From Sclerotinia nivalis (Eukaryota > Ascomycota > Leotiomycetes > Helotiales > Sclerotiniaceae): a stretch of DNA of 64,000 nt. Position 1 is the stretch's first letter. Each line of letters begins with the position of its first letter. Made by a program: the position numbers and the translations under genes. The DNA lies in the NCBI GenBank assembly GCA_029531795.1, contig JAPEIS010000014.1:1860001-1924000 (forward strand), given 5' to 3'. The notes beneath the pieces are model-generated. The model saw only the letters and a list, made by a program, of their open reading frames with translations. It did no database searches and was not told the DNA's origin. Positions 1 through 10,001 of the stretch are shown here, one piece after another.

Positions 1-423
1 TCAACTGGGTGACCAACACCAACCCGTCCGCGAGACAACGACCCTGGATATTGAATATATGTTAATCACGGCATAATTATGTACTCTGAAACCATATCAA
101 CTGGGCCAATCCCACCGCATCAAGACCAATTTGGGAAACCAACACGACGACCCTGAAACGGACCGCCATATTTAATTCTAAGATCAATGAACTCATTTTA
201 TCGTCTTTGCATCCGCAAGATCCAATGCAGGGGTGTTATTGAAACCGATATCCTGTGTGTTGAAGTTCCCCCAATCAAATCTGTCAAACGTCAACGTTGA
301 AAACTTCGTTTCTTAGCCCTGAGGCTTGTGGGATATAATCATCGAGAGCTGGATCACCAGGCTCGATGCTATATCGCATGACGATAGGGTACGTTTTGGG
401 TTGAGAGAACATGCTTCAGGCAG
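1..423 (-). pseudogene. Degenerate coding remnant of unknown family
   Basis: On the minus strand three successive segments read like protein but lie in different frames. One (about 418-309) begins MFSQPKTYPIVMRYSIEPG, the next (about 310-195) contains TFDRFDWGNFNTQDIGFNN, and the third (about 193-115) contains NEFIDLRIKYGGPFQGRR. The joins need one- or two-base shifts and no splice sites fit the gaps. I do not recognise the family. It may be a decayed gene continuing past the left edge of the window. Coding character is judged by eye only, so confidence is low. Confidence 0.3.
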
Positions 424-1475
424 GATGTGGTGGTAGATCTGTTCCTTTTGGTACTATCAGTAATGCCAACCCCGCTTACGAATTGACAAATATTTCCGCA
501 AAGCAATGTCGATGAGTGTTGAATTGAGCCTGTGGTATGGCATTTATATGGTCCGCAATAGCTTGGATGTCTTCTTGTTCGTCTAGAGGAATTGCTTCGA
601 CTCCCGTGGCATCCCATTTTTTGTAATTGGGGAATTCCGATCCCCCGGTGCGATGGCGCCCATGATAGGAGAAGTAGAGTTTGAATGGTAAGTGCTGAAA
701 GTGTGGGATAGTGAGGATAGTGATACAACCTCGGGACTTGACAGTATAGAGGGACTTCCCATGATACTTTTTTGCGCTTTATATACCTAGTAAACATAGG
801 CTTGACTGGTAGGGCGGAGCTTAGATATCTATTGAATAGCCTACTCCCATCAACATCATAATTGTCTTGTGTCAGCTTGGATGGATTTGGACAGCTAATT
901 TCAAATCATGAATCTCGGTCAGCGACACAGACAGTGAATCAAAGAAGATGATTGGCAATCAGAGAGCAAATCTGTGACTATAGAATATAGCTTTCCCATC
1001 CTGGTGTCTGAGTATTCACCACCGGTGTATCAACCATGATTTGAATTTGGAGTAACCAGCATATATTATATGTTATGTCCCAGAGACTAATAAACTCGGG
1101 TAATGATATTGTGGCTTTTGGGTTTTGTCTTGACATGTTTTTCGGTCAAAATTTCGTTGTACTGTGTGGCTCTCATAAACTCATACGCAGGTGAATGGCA
1201 AATAGTGAATAGCTTGAAGATTTATATGTTGTTGTTTTCAGTCGTAAGAAACTTCCGTTAATGTGAATACAGGGATAAATTATATGTGATTACGGTAACT
1301 TCTTTGAGCCTAAACCGAATCATTACGCAGCTCTTAGACTTCGACTAATGTATAGTACCATAATTGGAAAGCGCTAACATTCTAATGTTTAAAGCCTCGA
1401 CAATAATTGAATTGCGATTTGTCCAACAGAGAGAGTTCTCTTGTTTATTATCCAATTTGTTACTGTTATCATATA
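424..1475. other. Intergenic, no gene supported
   Basis: AT-rich spacer. The open frame seen here on the minus strand (369-797) looks like chance and overlaps the remnant to its left. The right end is the promoter and leader of the golgin gene that starts at 1476. Confidence 0.6.
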
Positions 1476-3439
1476 ATGTCAGCCACGGCTCCTCCAGATT
1501 CTTCTAATGTTACTTCTCCAGGTTCGTTTCCCCTTGTACCTCGCTGTTAATGGTGGGGAACCTCATGTTATCAAAATTACCACTGATAAAATAATAGCAA
1601 AAAAGAAGAATAACAAGAAGAAGAAGCATGCTAAATCGAAATCGAACGGAGAAATCCCTCGGGGCCAAGACCAAGGGGATGACCTCACAATAAACGTGGC
1701 AGAAGAGGGAAATCCAGAGGAATCTGGACAGTCAACTGTGGTACGAATGACACCTGTTCATTACTCACTTTACAGCAAACATAAGCGCATCCTGACAATT
1801 ATCGGCAGAATACTCCAAAAGATGCTCATTTTCCAGCAAGCACAGATTCGCAGACGAATGGCCTCAAAAATGACTCCGCAAGTAATGGCCATACTGTTGC
1901 GCAAGCACAATCCAGCAATAAAGACGTAGAAGGGTCCTTGGAAAGCAATGGCTCAGATGCATCAGATGCAACCATTCGACTAGAAGCAATGACGGCAGAG
2001 CGTCAGGCATTGCGCGCTGAGGTTGAACAATTGCGAAAATCTCTCGAGGACATTCAGGGCAAGCATTCGGAAGAAGATTCAACAGCTAAAGGTCAATACT
2101 CCGAGAATCTGTCATCTGTCGAAGAAAAGTACAAAGAAGAGATTGCCGCATTAAAGAGTCAACATGCAGAGGAAATTTCTACAGTCCGAGCGGAATTAGA
2201 GGAGACTGAATCTTCAAGAGAAAATTGGGAATCTCAATATCACACATTACTTACGCGCGTCAATACGATCAAAACTACCTTGGGGGAACGATTAAAAGCG
2301 GATAAAGAAGAATTGGCAGAAGCCAACGAGAAAATCGAAGATTTGGAATCACAAGTGGAGTCATATCAAAGCACTATCCAAGGATTGGAGGATGAGGTAT
2401 CCAGGCTACGGAATGAAATGAATGAATCTTCCAAGGAACTTTCGAGCATGCGAAACCGCAATAATTTATCACAACAGAATTGGGTCCATGAAAGGGAGGA
2501 TTTGATTCAACAGGCTAAACATCTCAAAGAGGAAGCCGATGCCGCAAAGGAAGCCATGGGGGATTGGGAGGTTTTGGCTATGGAAGAAAGATCTATAAGG
2601 GAGAATTTGGAAAGTAGAGTTTCTGACATGGAGGAACAATTTTCTGCTCAAAAAGAAGCCTATGAAGTCGCAGTCGCCGAACGAGATAGCCAATCTCAGA
2701 CAGTTGATGGTCTACAACGAGCTTTACAAGAAATCCAAGAAACTCGAAGACGAGAACTTCGAGAGATGGTCGAAAGTTACGATGAGCAAATTCAAGCCCT
2801 CAAGAAAGTCGTTCAGGATTCAGATTCCAGGTGTGTTGAGGCTGAAACTTCAAAAGAAGCTCTTCAAACAGAATTGGATCGACTTCTACCTTTTGAAAAG
2901 GAAGTGAAGGAAAAGAACTTATTGATTGGTAAACTTCGTCATGAAGCCATTGTGATTAATGATCACCTCACAAAAGCCTTGAGATTTATTAAGAAGTCAA
3001 AAGTTGAGGATAATGTTGATAGGTATGCTACGAAAACACCACTAAAATGGATTCATGACTAATGATGTGCAGACAAGTCGTCACAAATCACTTCTTACAT
3101 TTCCTCTCCTTGGATCGTTCAGATCCAAAGAAATTTCAAGTCCTTCAAGTTATTGCTTCACTATTGAACTGGACAGATGAGCAAAAGGAGCAAGCAGGTC
3201 TAGCCAGACCGGGTGCTTCAAGTAATAGTTTACGTCTACCAATGTCACCATTTCATCGAACACCAAGCACGCCATCATTATCCACGGACTTTTTCACCGA
3301 GCCTTCGAGCGCCCAGAAGGAGTCTCTCTCAGAACTCTGGACGGGATTCTTGGAAAGAAGTGCGGAAGAAGGAAGTGTTAAAGATAAGGATAGTAGAAGT
3401 GGAAGTGTTAGTAGTTCAACTACTCTTGCAACAAAATAG
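1476..3439 (+). CDS. RUD3: RUD3-like golgin with GRAB domain
   Basis: Predicted cis-Golgi coiled-coil tether of 589 residues. Four exons: 1476-1521, 1598-1740, 1809-3022 and 3073-3439. Donors are GTTCGT, GTACGA and GTATGC; acceptors are TAG, CAG and CAG; frames join exactly. The N-terminus has a lysine-rich stretch (KKKNNKKKKHAK). A long coiled coil full of Glu, Lys and Gln heptads follows. The C-terminal segment, with HFLHFLSLDRSDPKKFQVLQ and a following LNWT..QKEQAGL motif, fits the GRIP-related Arf-binding (GRAB) domain of yeast Rud3 and animal GMAP-210. In that family the GRAB domain binds Arf-type GTPases and recruits the tether to Golgi membranes. The tail after it is Ser-rich and likely disordered. 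The ATG at 1476 is the first in the frame that splices to the lysine-rich exon. Confidence 0.88.
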
Positions 3440-3978
3440 GATATTAGGCTCGGCTTTTTACTTTGTGGAATAGATTTAGGTGTATATTAGCTACATTGCA
3501 TGGGCGTTTCCTGGGAGCGATGTTAGGGTGTTGTCATGGTTGTCATGATTCTTTTTGCGAATTGTCGTGCTAGGAGGTTTTCTTCATGGCGTTGGTCCTG
3601 ACCCCATTTTTTTTTCATTTTGGGACAAACGGCATAAGAAGACTTGGTTGTCTTTTTATCGCCAAAATGATGTTGTTCAAGGAAAATTTCAACATTCAGG
3701 TTTCTTGACTACATTATCTGCTTGCTTGCATGTGTTATTGTTTCATCATTCTTGCGCATATTGGTGAGATGCTCATTTCTTGTTGTCGTGATTGATACTT
3801 CCTAGAGTGGCAATCTACCATCTTGGCAACTCTGCTTAAGGGCATATAAAATGGGTTCGTAGGATGAGTATTCATTCTTCTCCACCAATCTCCAGCTATC
3901 TCATTCTTTTCTAGAAAATCCAAAAATTCCTACAAGCTGAAGACACACAAAACACGCAGGGAAACTAGATAAAAAGCA
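3440..3978. other. Intergenic spacer
   Basis: Contains the golgin 3' end and the promoter and leader of the next locus, with a CT-rich stretch just before 3979. No gene is supported; the open frame at 3555-3767 has no protein-like features. Confidence 0.6.
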
Positions 3979-5353
3979 ATGTCTCAACCAACACCATCGT
4001 GCCCATCGCCCCCTGATTCTCCCAGTCCCCCTCCTGCTGCTGAATCCCAAGATATTCAAGCTCCATTCTCAATGAGTGAAGAGGAGGATGAGGAGTCAGG
4101 CAAGAGATGTGGATTATGGGCGAGTATAATAGGGAATATGATAACATCCGAACAGGAGACCCGAGCCAAAAAAGCACAAGTAACTCCCATCGAAGCCTCA
4201 CCCATAACTTCTTTTCTCTCTTCCCATTCCTTTCGAGAATTACTCTCGCATCGATACAACTCCTGCGATATACTCCGCTTCATCAGTACCTTTTGATGCT
4301 GAGGAAAAGGATGGGAGTGGGTGTGGGTGTGGTTGTGGTTGTGTTGATACTGATACTGATGCGGGGCTTCGGGTTAAAGTTCTTCTGAAGGAATAGTTTC
4401 CCCGTCTTGATTATCGGAGAAGATGGGAAGGGATGATGATTCCACGGTTGGCAATAAATAATACGCCGGATGCGTGATTAGAAGTGTCTGGGAATTAGTG
4501 ATTTCAACATTCATGTACCAGGTGATCCAAGGTATTGGGATCCTACGAATAAAGATGAGCAGGAGGATTTTGTAGCGGAGACTCGGATGGAGAGGATAGA
4601 GAGATGTAGGTCTGAGGATGAGTATCGAAGGAGTGATGGTGAGGGAGATAAATGCGATGGTTATTCCCCTGTTGGATTTATTTCATCCATTTCATCTATA
4701 CTCTTTTCTTCGTTCCTCGAGGATGATAGGGGTAATGGCTTTTAAGTCGCAAATGTAAGCTGTGGTTTATATCAAGAGGGATTGATGAGTGATAATGAGG
4801 GTGAGGGGGAGAGAAGTGGAAGTGGAAGTGGAAGTGGAAGTATTTGTTCGATTTCAAGAGATGAAATGGGGGAAATGGATAGATGGGGGAAGGAAAGGAA
4901 AGGAAATTAGGGGAGGAGGAAGAAGAAGAAGGGACGGGATTGTGGAGATTGATGTATGAGGCTGAGATGGGGGAGAGGGAGAAGCAGAGGAGAGATGGAA
5001 AGGAAGGGTATACGGGGGAGCAGTGGAGGGGCCGGGTTCCGAATCTCGAGAGGAACGATGGAAAGTGCTGGATACATTTAGTAAAGAAGCCCAAATGGAA
5101 CCGGAACCGGACAAAAAATTCATCCATCCTTACGGTCATCAACTTGGTCGAGGTGATGGATATATATATTTTCATTCAAGAGACGAAAATAGAGGAGGTA
5201 TATACAAAAACAGAGGTAGAAGCAGAAACAGAAGCGAGAGTTTCGGATCAAGAGATCTGTGTTTTAAGATGTCGAGAGAGGGATCTCCTGTTCACAAACA
5301 ATTCTAACCACCCCATCATTGATTCCCCCAGCCAGCGAGAAAGCCAAAAATGA
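3979..5353 (+). CDS. Low-complexity protein of unknown function, gene model uncertain
   Basis: I do not recognise this gene. The first exon (3979-4179) starts MSQPTPSCPSPPDSPSPPP and has an acidic EEEDEE patch. A GTAACT donor and a GAG acceptor join it in frame to 4238, giving NYSRIDTTPAIYSASSVPFD followed by a Gly-Cys repeat (GCGCGCGC). That frame could stop at 4394-4396, giving about 119 residues. A longer reading is also coherent: introns 4373-4481, 4732-4776 and 4846-4910 would add HVPGDPRYWDPTNKDEQED, a Gly-Ser repeat (SGSGSGSGS) and a six-Glu run, ending at 5353. Near 5020-5307 a second frame also looks coding (KKFIHPYGHQLGRGDGY), so the 3' end is unresolved. The locus may be a fast-evolving gene or one that is decaying. 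Confidence 0.4.
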
Positions 5354-5951
5354 AGAAATGTTTGTTAACAAGGGTTAGGAGGGAAATGTTAAATATTTTG
5401 ATATTTTGATATTTTCACACAACTAATTAATTTAAGAGTCATATATATACATATATACATCCACCTTATAAAAAACCAGATAATTAGATACCTTGAGCTT
5501 ACTATCTACCTACCTACCTACCTACCTACCCATCTATCTATTAGTTCTATAGAGTCTAGAATCTAGAATCCAGATTTTTAATTATCTAGTATTTACTACT
5601 TTTACAGTTAAAGTTAGAGAGGATTCAGATATAAAATTATAAATGAAAATGATCGAGACTATTTATAGATTATCTATTTGTATGATCTTGTATGATTGCG
5701 ATTGATGATCCGTTTCGTTTGAGTTTTCCAAGTCAGAGTGTTTTAGATAGGTTATGGAAGGGGTGGGCAGGAAGAGTGAAGAGTGAGGATGGGCAAGATT
5801 ACCTAGTAGTTTGTTTATACAGTAATATGGCTTTTTAGCTCATTTTCATTCATTTGCACTGATTCAAAAGGCTGATAATAAATGTATTGACAAATATACA
5901 GTTCATAATAGTATCGAAAACATATACAGCATATAAAATGTGCCATAAAAT
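5354..5951. other. AT-rich convergent spacer
   Basis: Lies between the convergent unknown locus and the membrane-protein gene on the other strand. It contains the CTAC microsatellite listed separately and nothing that looks coding. Confidence 0.6.
5505..5530 (+). repeat. CTAC microsatellite
   Basis: About six copies of the tetranucleotide CTAC in a row, followed by related CTAT units, in a non-coding spacer. Confidence 0.85.
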
Positions 5952-7094
5952 TCACGCAATTACATTCCCCCCTCCAAGAACAGCCTCTGTAAACCCCTCC
6001 GCATCTCTCTGTACCTGAACCAAATCAAGTCTACCATCTAACGCATTCCTAACCCCGTCTACTACCTCTCTTGTCTCTAGCACCTCTCTCATAACAGTCG
6101 CCTCCCTCACCCAATATTCTTCTACTATTTTCCTCAACTCTTTATCTCTTACCGTCGCATTACGCATTAATGCTACCCCGTTCAATTTGCCTCTCGCTTG
6201 TTCTATAATCCTCGTCGTCGTTTCTATTTTCTCTGCTGTAGTAGGTGGAGCGAGAAATGCTCGATTGGTTGAAGATAAATACAAACACCAACCTATGAGA
6301 CCGTCGAAAGCTGCTAGTGCTATATTGCGATAAAGCTGCATATTCCAGTAAAAGTGATCGATATCCTCAAGTCTCGGAGCAGTGGAATTATTTGAATGGT
6401 TCCATCGTGCGACGATGAAGATATCGAAAACGGCGATCGCACCCGCTAAAATGGTAGCTCTTCCTCGCCAGATATTTGTTTCTTTTCCAATAAAGAGATT
6501 ACTGGTTACGAGGGCGATAATGCCGAGGTTGAAGAGATGCGGTATGGTGATGGACAATATGGAGTAGTATAAGTAGGATGCCGGATCTTCCGGGTTGCAG
6601 AAAGGACATTCTGTAATGGTTTCTGGACCGTATTTTAGATACAAGAGTCGCATCTCTCGACTCGCAAATGTACTTCGCAGGGATTCATCTTGGGGGGTGA
6701 AACCATTGGGACGTAGGGCATGGAGACGGGTAAAGAGGACGTCGGTGGGGATGAGTAGACGGGATTGAGTGAGTGTGAAGAGGGAGGGCGTGGTGAATAT
6801 AGGGAAGGTTTTTATGAGGAAGGCGAGTGAGGCTATGAAGAGGATTGTAAGAGCGCGAGAAACATTTGGAGGAACGGGTCGAATTGTGAGACCATGGGCT
6901 TGAGGTGCTGCGCGCTGAGATCGATAATAACCGATTGCTTTGGGTAGAAGTATTGGTCCAGCGAATAATAGAAGGGACTTTATACTGTGGATGGGTTAGT
7001 TTATGAGCCTAGAGCCTGTGATCCTGCGAGCCTTGGAGAGTGTAAGTAGAAGTAAAGAGAAGAATACATACGTCCCAAAAGAGATCCCTACCAT
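5952..7094 (-). CDS. Multi-pass membrane protein of unknown function
   Basis: Two exons on the minus strand, 7094-7072 and 6984-5952, joined by a GTATGT donor and CAG acceptor; 351 residues. The short first exon encodes MVGISFGT. The protein has several hydrophobic stretches: near residues 9-22, around 52-66, around 145-165, around 180-200 and around 225-245. The C-terminal third is charged and helical without a membrane segment, with EKIETTTRIIEQARGKLNGV and later Glu/Arg-rich helices. A CPFC pair sits at about residue 135. It resembles the conserved fungal hypothetical membrane proteins often placed in mitochondria or the ER, but I cannot name a family or function. The neighbouring genes do not suggest a role. 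Confidence 0.8.
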
Positions 7095-7788
7095 GATAAT
7101 ACGTGCGAAGCTCAAGTTTTCAGAACAATCATTGATTTGATGTGATGTGACTGATGATTTGAATCTCTTTCTTCAATTTCTTTGGTTTCTTCAGAACACG
7201 TTCGCGATAAGATAATCGAAGGGGGCAGAATCATGAATGATGAACAAATAGACAAAGGCGGTGGCTATAGATAGTCTAGCTCATATTAGCGTGCATCTTA
7301 GTGTGGAGCCTCAAAATATTTCCTCAAATAGATTTTCTGAACTTTTCATTTTCTGGATAACAACAACAACAACCACGAAACAGCCAAACTCAAATATGAG
7401 TTACCTGGACTTTGAGCAGCATGTGTGTGCATGAGAATATGATTTTGTTCTCTTACATGTGCTCATTATCGGATTGCAATGTCTTTTTGAAGAAATAAAT
7501 AGGTATACTATTAATTTGCTACACATGAAGTGGCACTTTCGAAGCTTTGGCGACCTTTTTCTCAATGGTCTCTCACAGTCAAAAAGTATGCCCAGATTAA
7601 GCCCCAAGTACTCTGCCAAGAGTCATCTCACTCGTGTTGCATGATCTCAGCGTTAGCTATGAGGATCTTTGCGTCTTAATTGTTGAGAGACATTCTTTAT
7701 GCCGTATCATCATGTATTGTAGAACTGTAGAAATGTTCGTACAACCATTGTATTCGTTAAAGTAGATACATATCCAGAATTATGAACC
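7095..7788. other. Intergenic, no gene supported
   Basis: Promoter of the membrane-protein gene on the left and 3' region of GET1 on the right. Opposed short open frames around 7400-7640 overlap one another and look like chance. Confidence 0.6.
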
Positions 7789-8602
7789 TCACAACTCTTT
7801 CTTCCCAGCCTTCTCCGTGCCTTGTCCACCAGCTTTCATAGGCTCCTCCATCTTCTTCGCCTTCTCACCTTGAACACCAGTTCGTGCTCCCAAAACCAAT
7901 GCAACCACTGCAACCAAAGCATCACTGACCAACAAAATTACAGCTGCGCATGCAAGTGTCCATGCTTGTATACTGATACTTCCCAATGGTGCTCTTGGGA
8001 AACTCAACAACCACTCCGCGTAATAAGGAAACCATCCTTTAGGTAACCAAAACATAGCTTGCTTAGAAAACCAAAATTGTAATAACATGCGTAAACCATT
8101 TGTGCCCAACCAGCGAAGTGTAGAAACCGAGGTATCGAAAGTGGATTTGGTGGAATCAAGAGAGGATTCTGCAAACGAGATGTTAGTTTTTAATTATTCG
8201 ATACTGAAGTCTGTAGTCTAGAATAGAGGGAAGTGACGTACTTGACTTCTCCAACTGATCATATAGCTTGTCATGCTGTCTGCGCAATTTTGCCCATTTG
8301 GCAAATTCATCTTGACTACTCGTACCATTCATTTCTTGGCGCACTTTCATATATTCTCGCTTCAATTTCTTTTGTTCGCCCGCGGATTGCGAAGTTGGGG
8401 TTGGGAGCATATTGTAGAGGTTCCATAACTGGGGTTGGTTAGCTACATCATTGAAAAAGAGTATGGAGAGTATAGGAAACCCGTGAAAGGGAAGGGATAG
8501 GATAAGAGAGCTTACTAGATCATTGATTGTAGCTGCGCCGAAGGTATTGACAAGGTGGATAAGTAGCTGTACGAGGAAGCATGTGAATAAGAGAGACGGC
8601 AT
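7789..8602 (-). CDS. GET1: Get1, tail-anchored protein insertion receptor subunit
   Basis: Predicted ER-membrane subunit of the Get1-Get2 receptor, which takes tail-anchored proteins from the Get3 ATPase. Three exons (8602-8516, 8428-8242, 8168-7789) with GTAAGC and GTACGT donors and CAG acceptors give 217 residues, a normal length for fungal Get1. Residues 1-22 form the first membrane helix. The segment with QKKLKREYMKVRQEMNGTSS and WAKLRRQHDKLYDQLEK is the cytosolic coiled coil that contacts Get3 in the known family. Two more hydrophobic segments follow (LRMLLQFWFSKQAMFWLP and a later ILLVSDALVAVVALVLG). The C-terminus is lysine-rich. It is divergently transcribed from the gene at 8961. Confidence 0.92.
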
Positions 8603-8960
8603 GGTTGCAAAGCTCTTCAGTCAAAATGACTGCTCCTTCCTTTCAGAACTTCCCAAATATGTGGTTGTTGAAAATGTGTCGTGGCCGTTTAGTGGTGGCC
8701 TGTCTTGTTGGACTCATTATAATTTGTATGGTGGATGAAAGCTGTAGATGCACGGACCAAGTTGAGGTCATCACGAGTACAGTGACGATTGAATTGAACG
8801 TTTCTGGAATGGAGACTACCTAGTAATGTGAACAACAACATCTAATGAATATTCAATCTGGATGTGATAATTGAAATTTCTTCTACCCGATCAATCTTTT
8901 CAACCAGATGAGTATCATTTGAATGATCCCAAAAGCTGTATCACTCTAAACTTTAGCATC
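8603..8960. promoter_or_regulatory. Divergent promoter of GET1 and the prenyltransferase-repeat gene
   Basis: A spacer of 358 bp between two start codons on opposite strands. Both promoters must lie here. No specific factor site could be assigned. Confidence 0.6.
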
Positions 8961-10001
8961 ATGTCAAGAGCCCTTGATCAAGATGCAAAAGCTTCTATTA
9001 ATGCTAGGGATTCTCAAAAAGTTTACAATAATATTGTGGAAATACTCAACTCCCACACCAGTTCCTATACTTCTACCCACAAACTGTTAGACTTTGAACT
9101 TCTCGGGAAAGGCCAATTGCCAGAAGATATCAATACAGTCGTTCTCGAGAACAGCGTTGGGATACCGAAAACGAAACTTATTCAAGCATTTGTTGTTGCA
9201 CGGCAAGTGTTCTTCAAGTTCAAAGATCTAGGTCCCGAGCATTCACAGGAAATTCGGGATGCTACTTCTGTCATTCTTCTTACCGATCCGGAACATTTGA
9301 CGGCGTGTAACGCTCGAAAACGACTTTTACAGAATATCCGAAGTCCATCTTCAAGTGAGCTTGAAAAGGTTCTAGGGAGGGAACTATATTTCATCGATAG
9401 TCTTCTAACATCTCATCTCAATCGTCATACAAAATCGCCAACACTTTGGAGCCATAGGAGATGGCTTCTTGAGTTTCGTCAGTCTATGCATCTACCCCTT
9501 GATGTACCTCGGGATCTTGAATCAATTGTCATGGTGGCAGCTGAAAGGCATCCTCGAAACTACTACGCATGGTCTCACATGAGGTGGCTAATGAATTCGT
9601 TAGAAGGTGGAATTCAAACTTCTACCTACCTTGCCATCATAGACAATGTAAAGAAGTGGTGTTTGAAGCATCCAGGAGATACATCCGGGTGGTCTTTCCT
9701 GTTATTCTGTATATCTTCTCCTACATATATGAACACATCAGGTTGGGTGGTCCAAAAGTCCTTGATAAGTGAAGAAGTCCTTGGGATGGCAATTTCATTG
9801 AGATGGAAAGAGGAATCATTATGGGTATTTCTCAGGACTTTGGTGGCATCTGGAGATATAACGGAGAAGTGGAGATCCGCCTTTTTGAAGACATTGGAAG
9901 ATTTGAAAATCTCGTTGGAAGATCCTAGAGGTCGACGAATAGTCCAATCTGCGCATGAATGGTATCTGGAATATGGACAGAAAACCCAGTCTACTCATTG
10001 A
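8961..10001 (+). CDS. Protein prenyltransferase alpha-subunit repeat protein (PTAR1-like)
   Basis: Single exon of 346 residues. The ATG at 8961 is the first in the frame; the open frame extends upstream only through a non-ATG stretch. Four PPTA-type repeats are visible: DPEHLTACNARKRLL (about 109-123), SPTLWSHRRWLL (159-170), HPRNYYAWSHMRWL (197-210) and HPGDTSGWSFLLFC (237-250). These match the helical-hairpin repeats of protein prenyltransferase alpha subunits, where the Asn/Trp and Arg-Trp positions are typical. It is more diverged than the farnesyl/geranylgeranyl or Rab geranylgeranyl alpha subunits and best fits the PTAR1 group. In animals PTAR1 is the alpha subunit of GGTase-III; a corresponding role here is inference. 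Confidence 0.82.
   Translation: MSRALDQDAKASINARDSQKVYNNIVEILNSHTSSYTSTHKLLDFELLGKGQLPEDINTVVLENSVGIPKTKLIQAFVVARQVFFKFKDLGPEHSQEIRDATSVILLTDPEHLTACNARKRLLQNIRSPSSSELEKVLGRELYFIDSLLTSHLNRHTKSPTLWSHRRWLLEFRQSMHLPLDVPRDLESIVMVAAERHPRNYYAWSHMRWLMNSLEGGIQTSTYLAIIDNVKKWCLKHPGDTSGWSFLLFCISSPTYMNTSGWVVQKSLISEEVLGMAISLRWKEESLWVFLRTLVASGDITEKWRSAFLKTLEDLKISLEDPRGRRIVQSAHEWYLEYGQKTQSTH

Noticed and set aside
369..797. 142-residue minus-strand open frame
   Set aside because: Composition is erratic, it overlaps better coding traces in another frame, and it has no recognisable motif.
4696..5175. 159-residue minus-strand frame rich in Ser, Pro, His and Phe
   Set aside because: It is the antisense translation of the Gly-Ser and Glu repeats on the plus strand.
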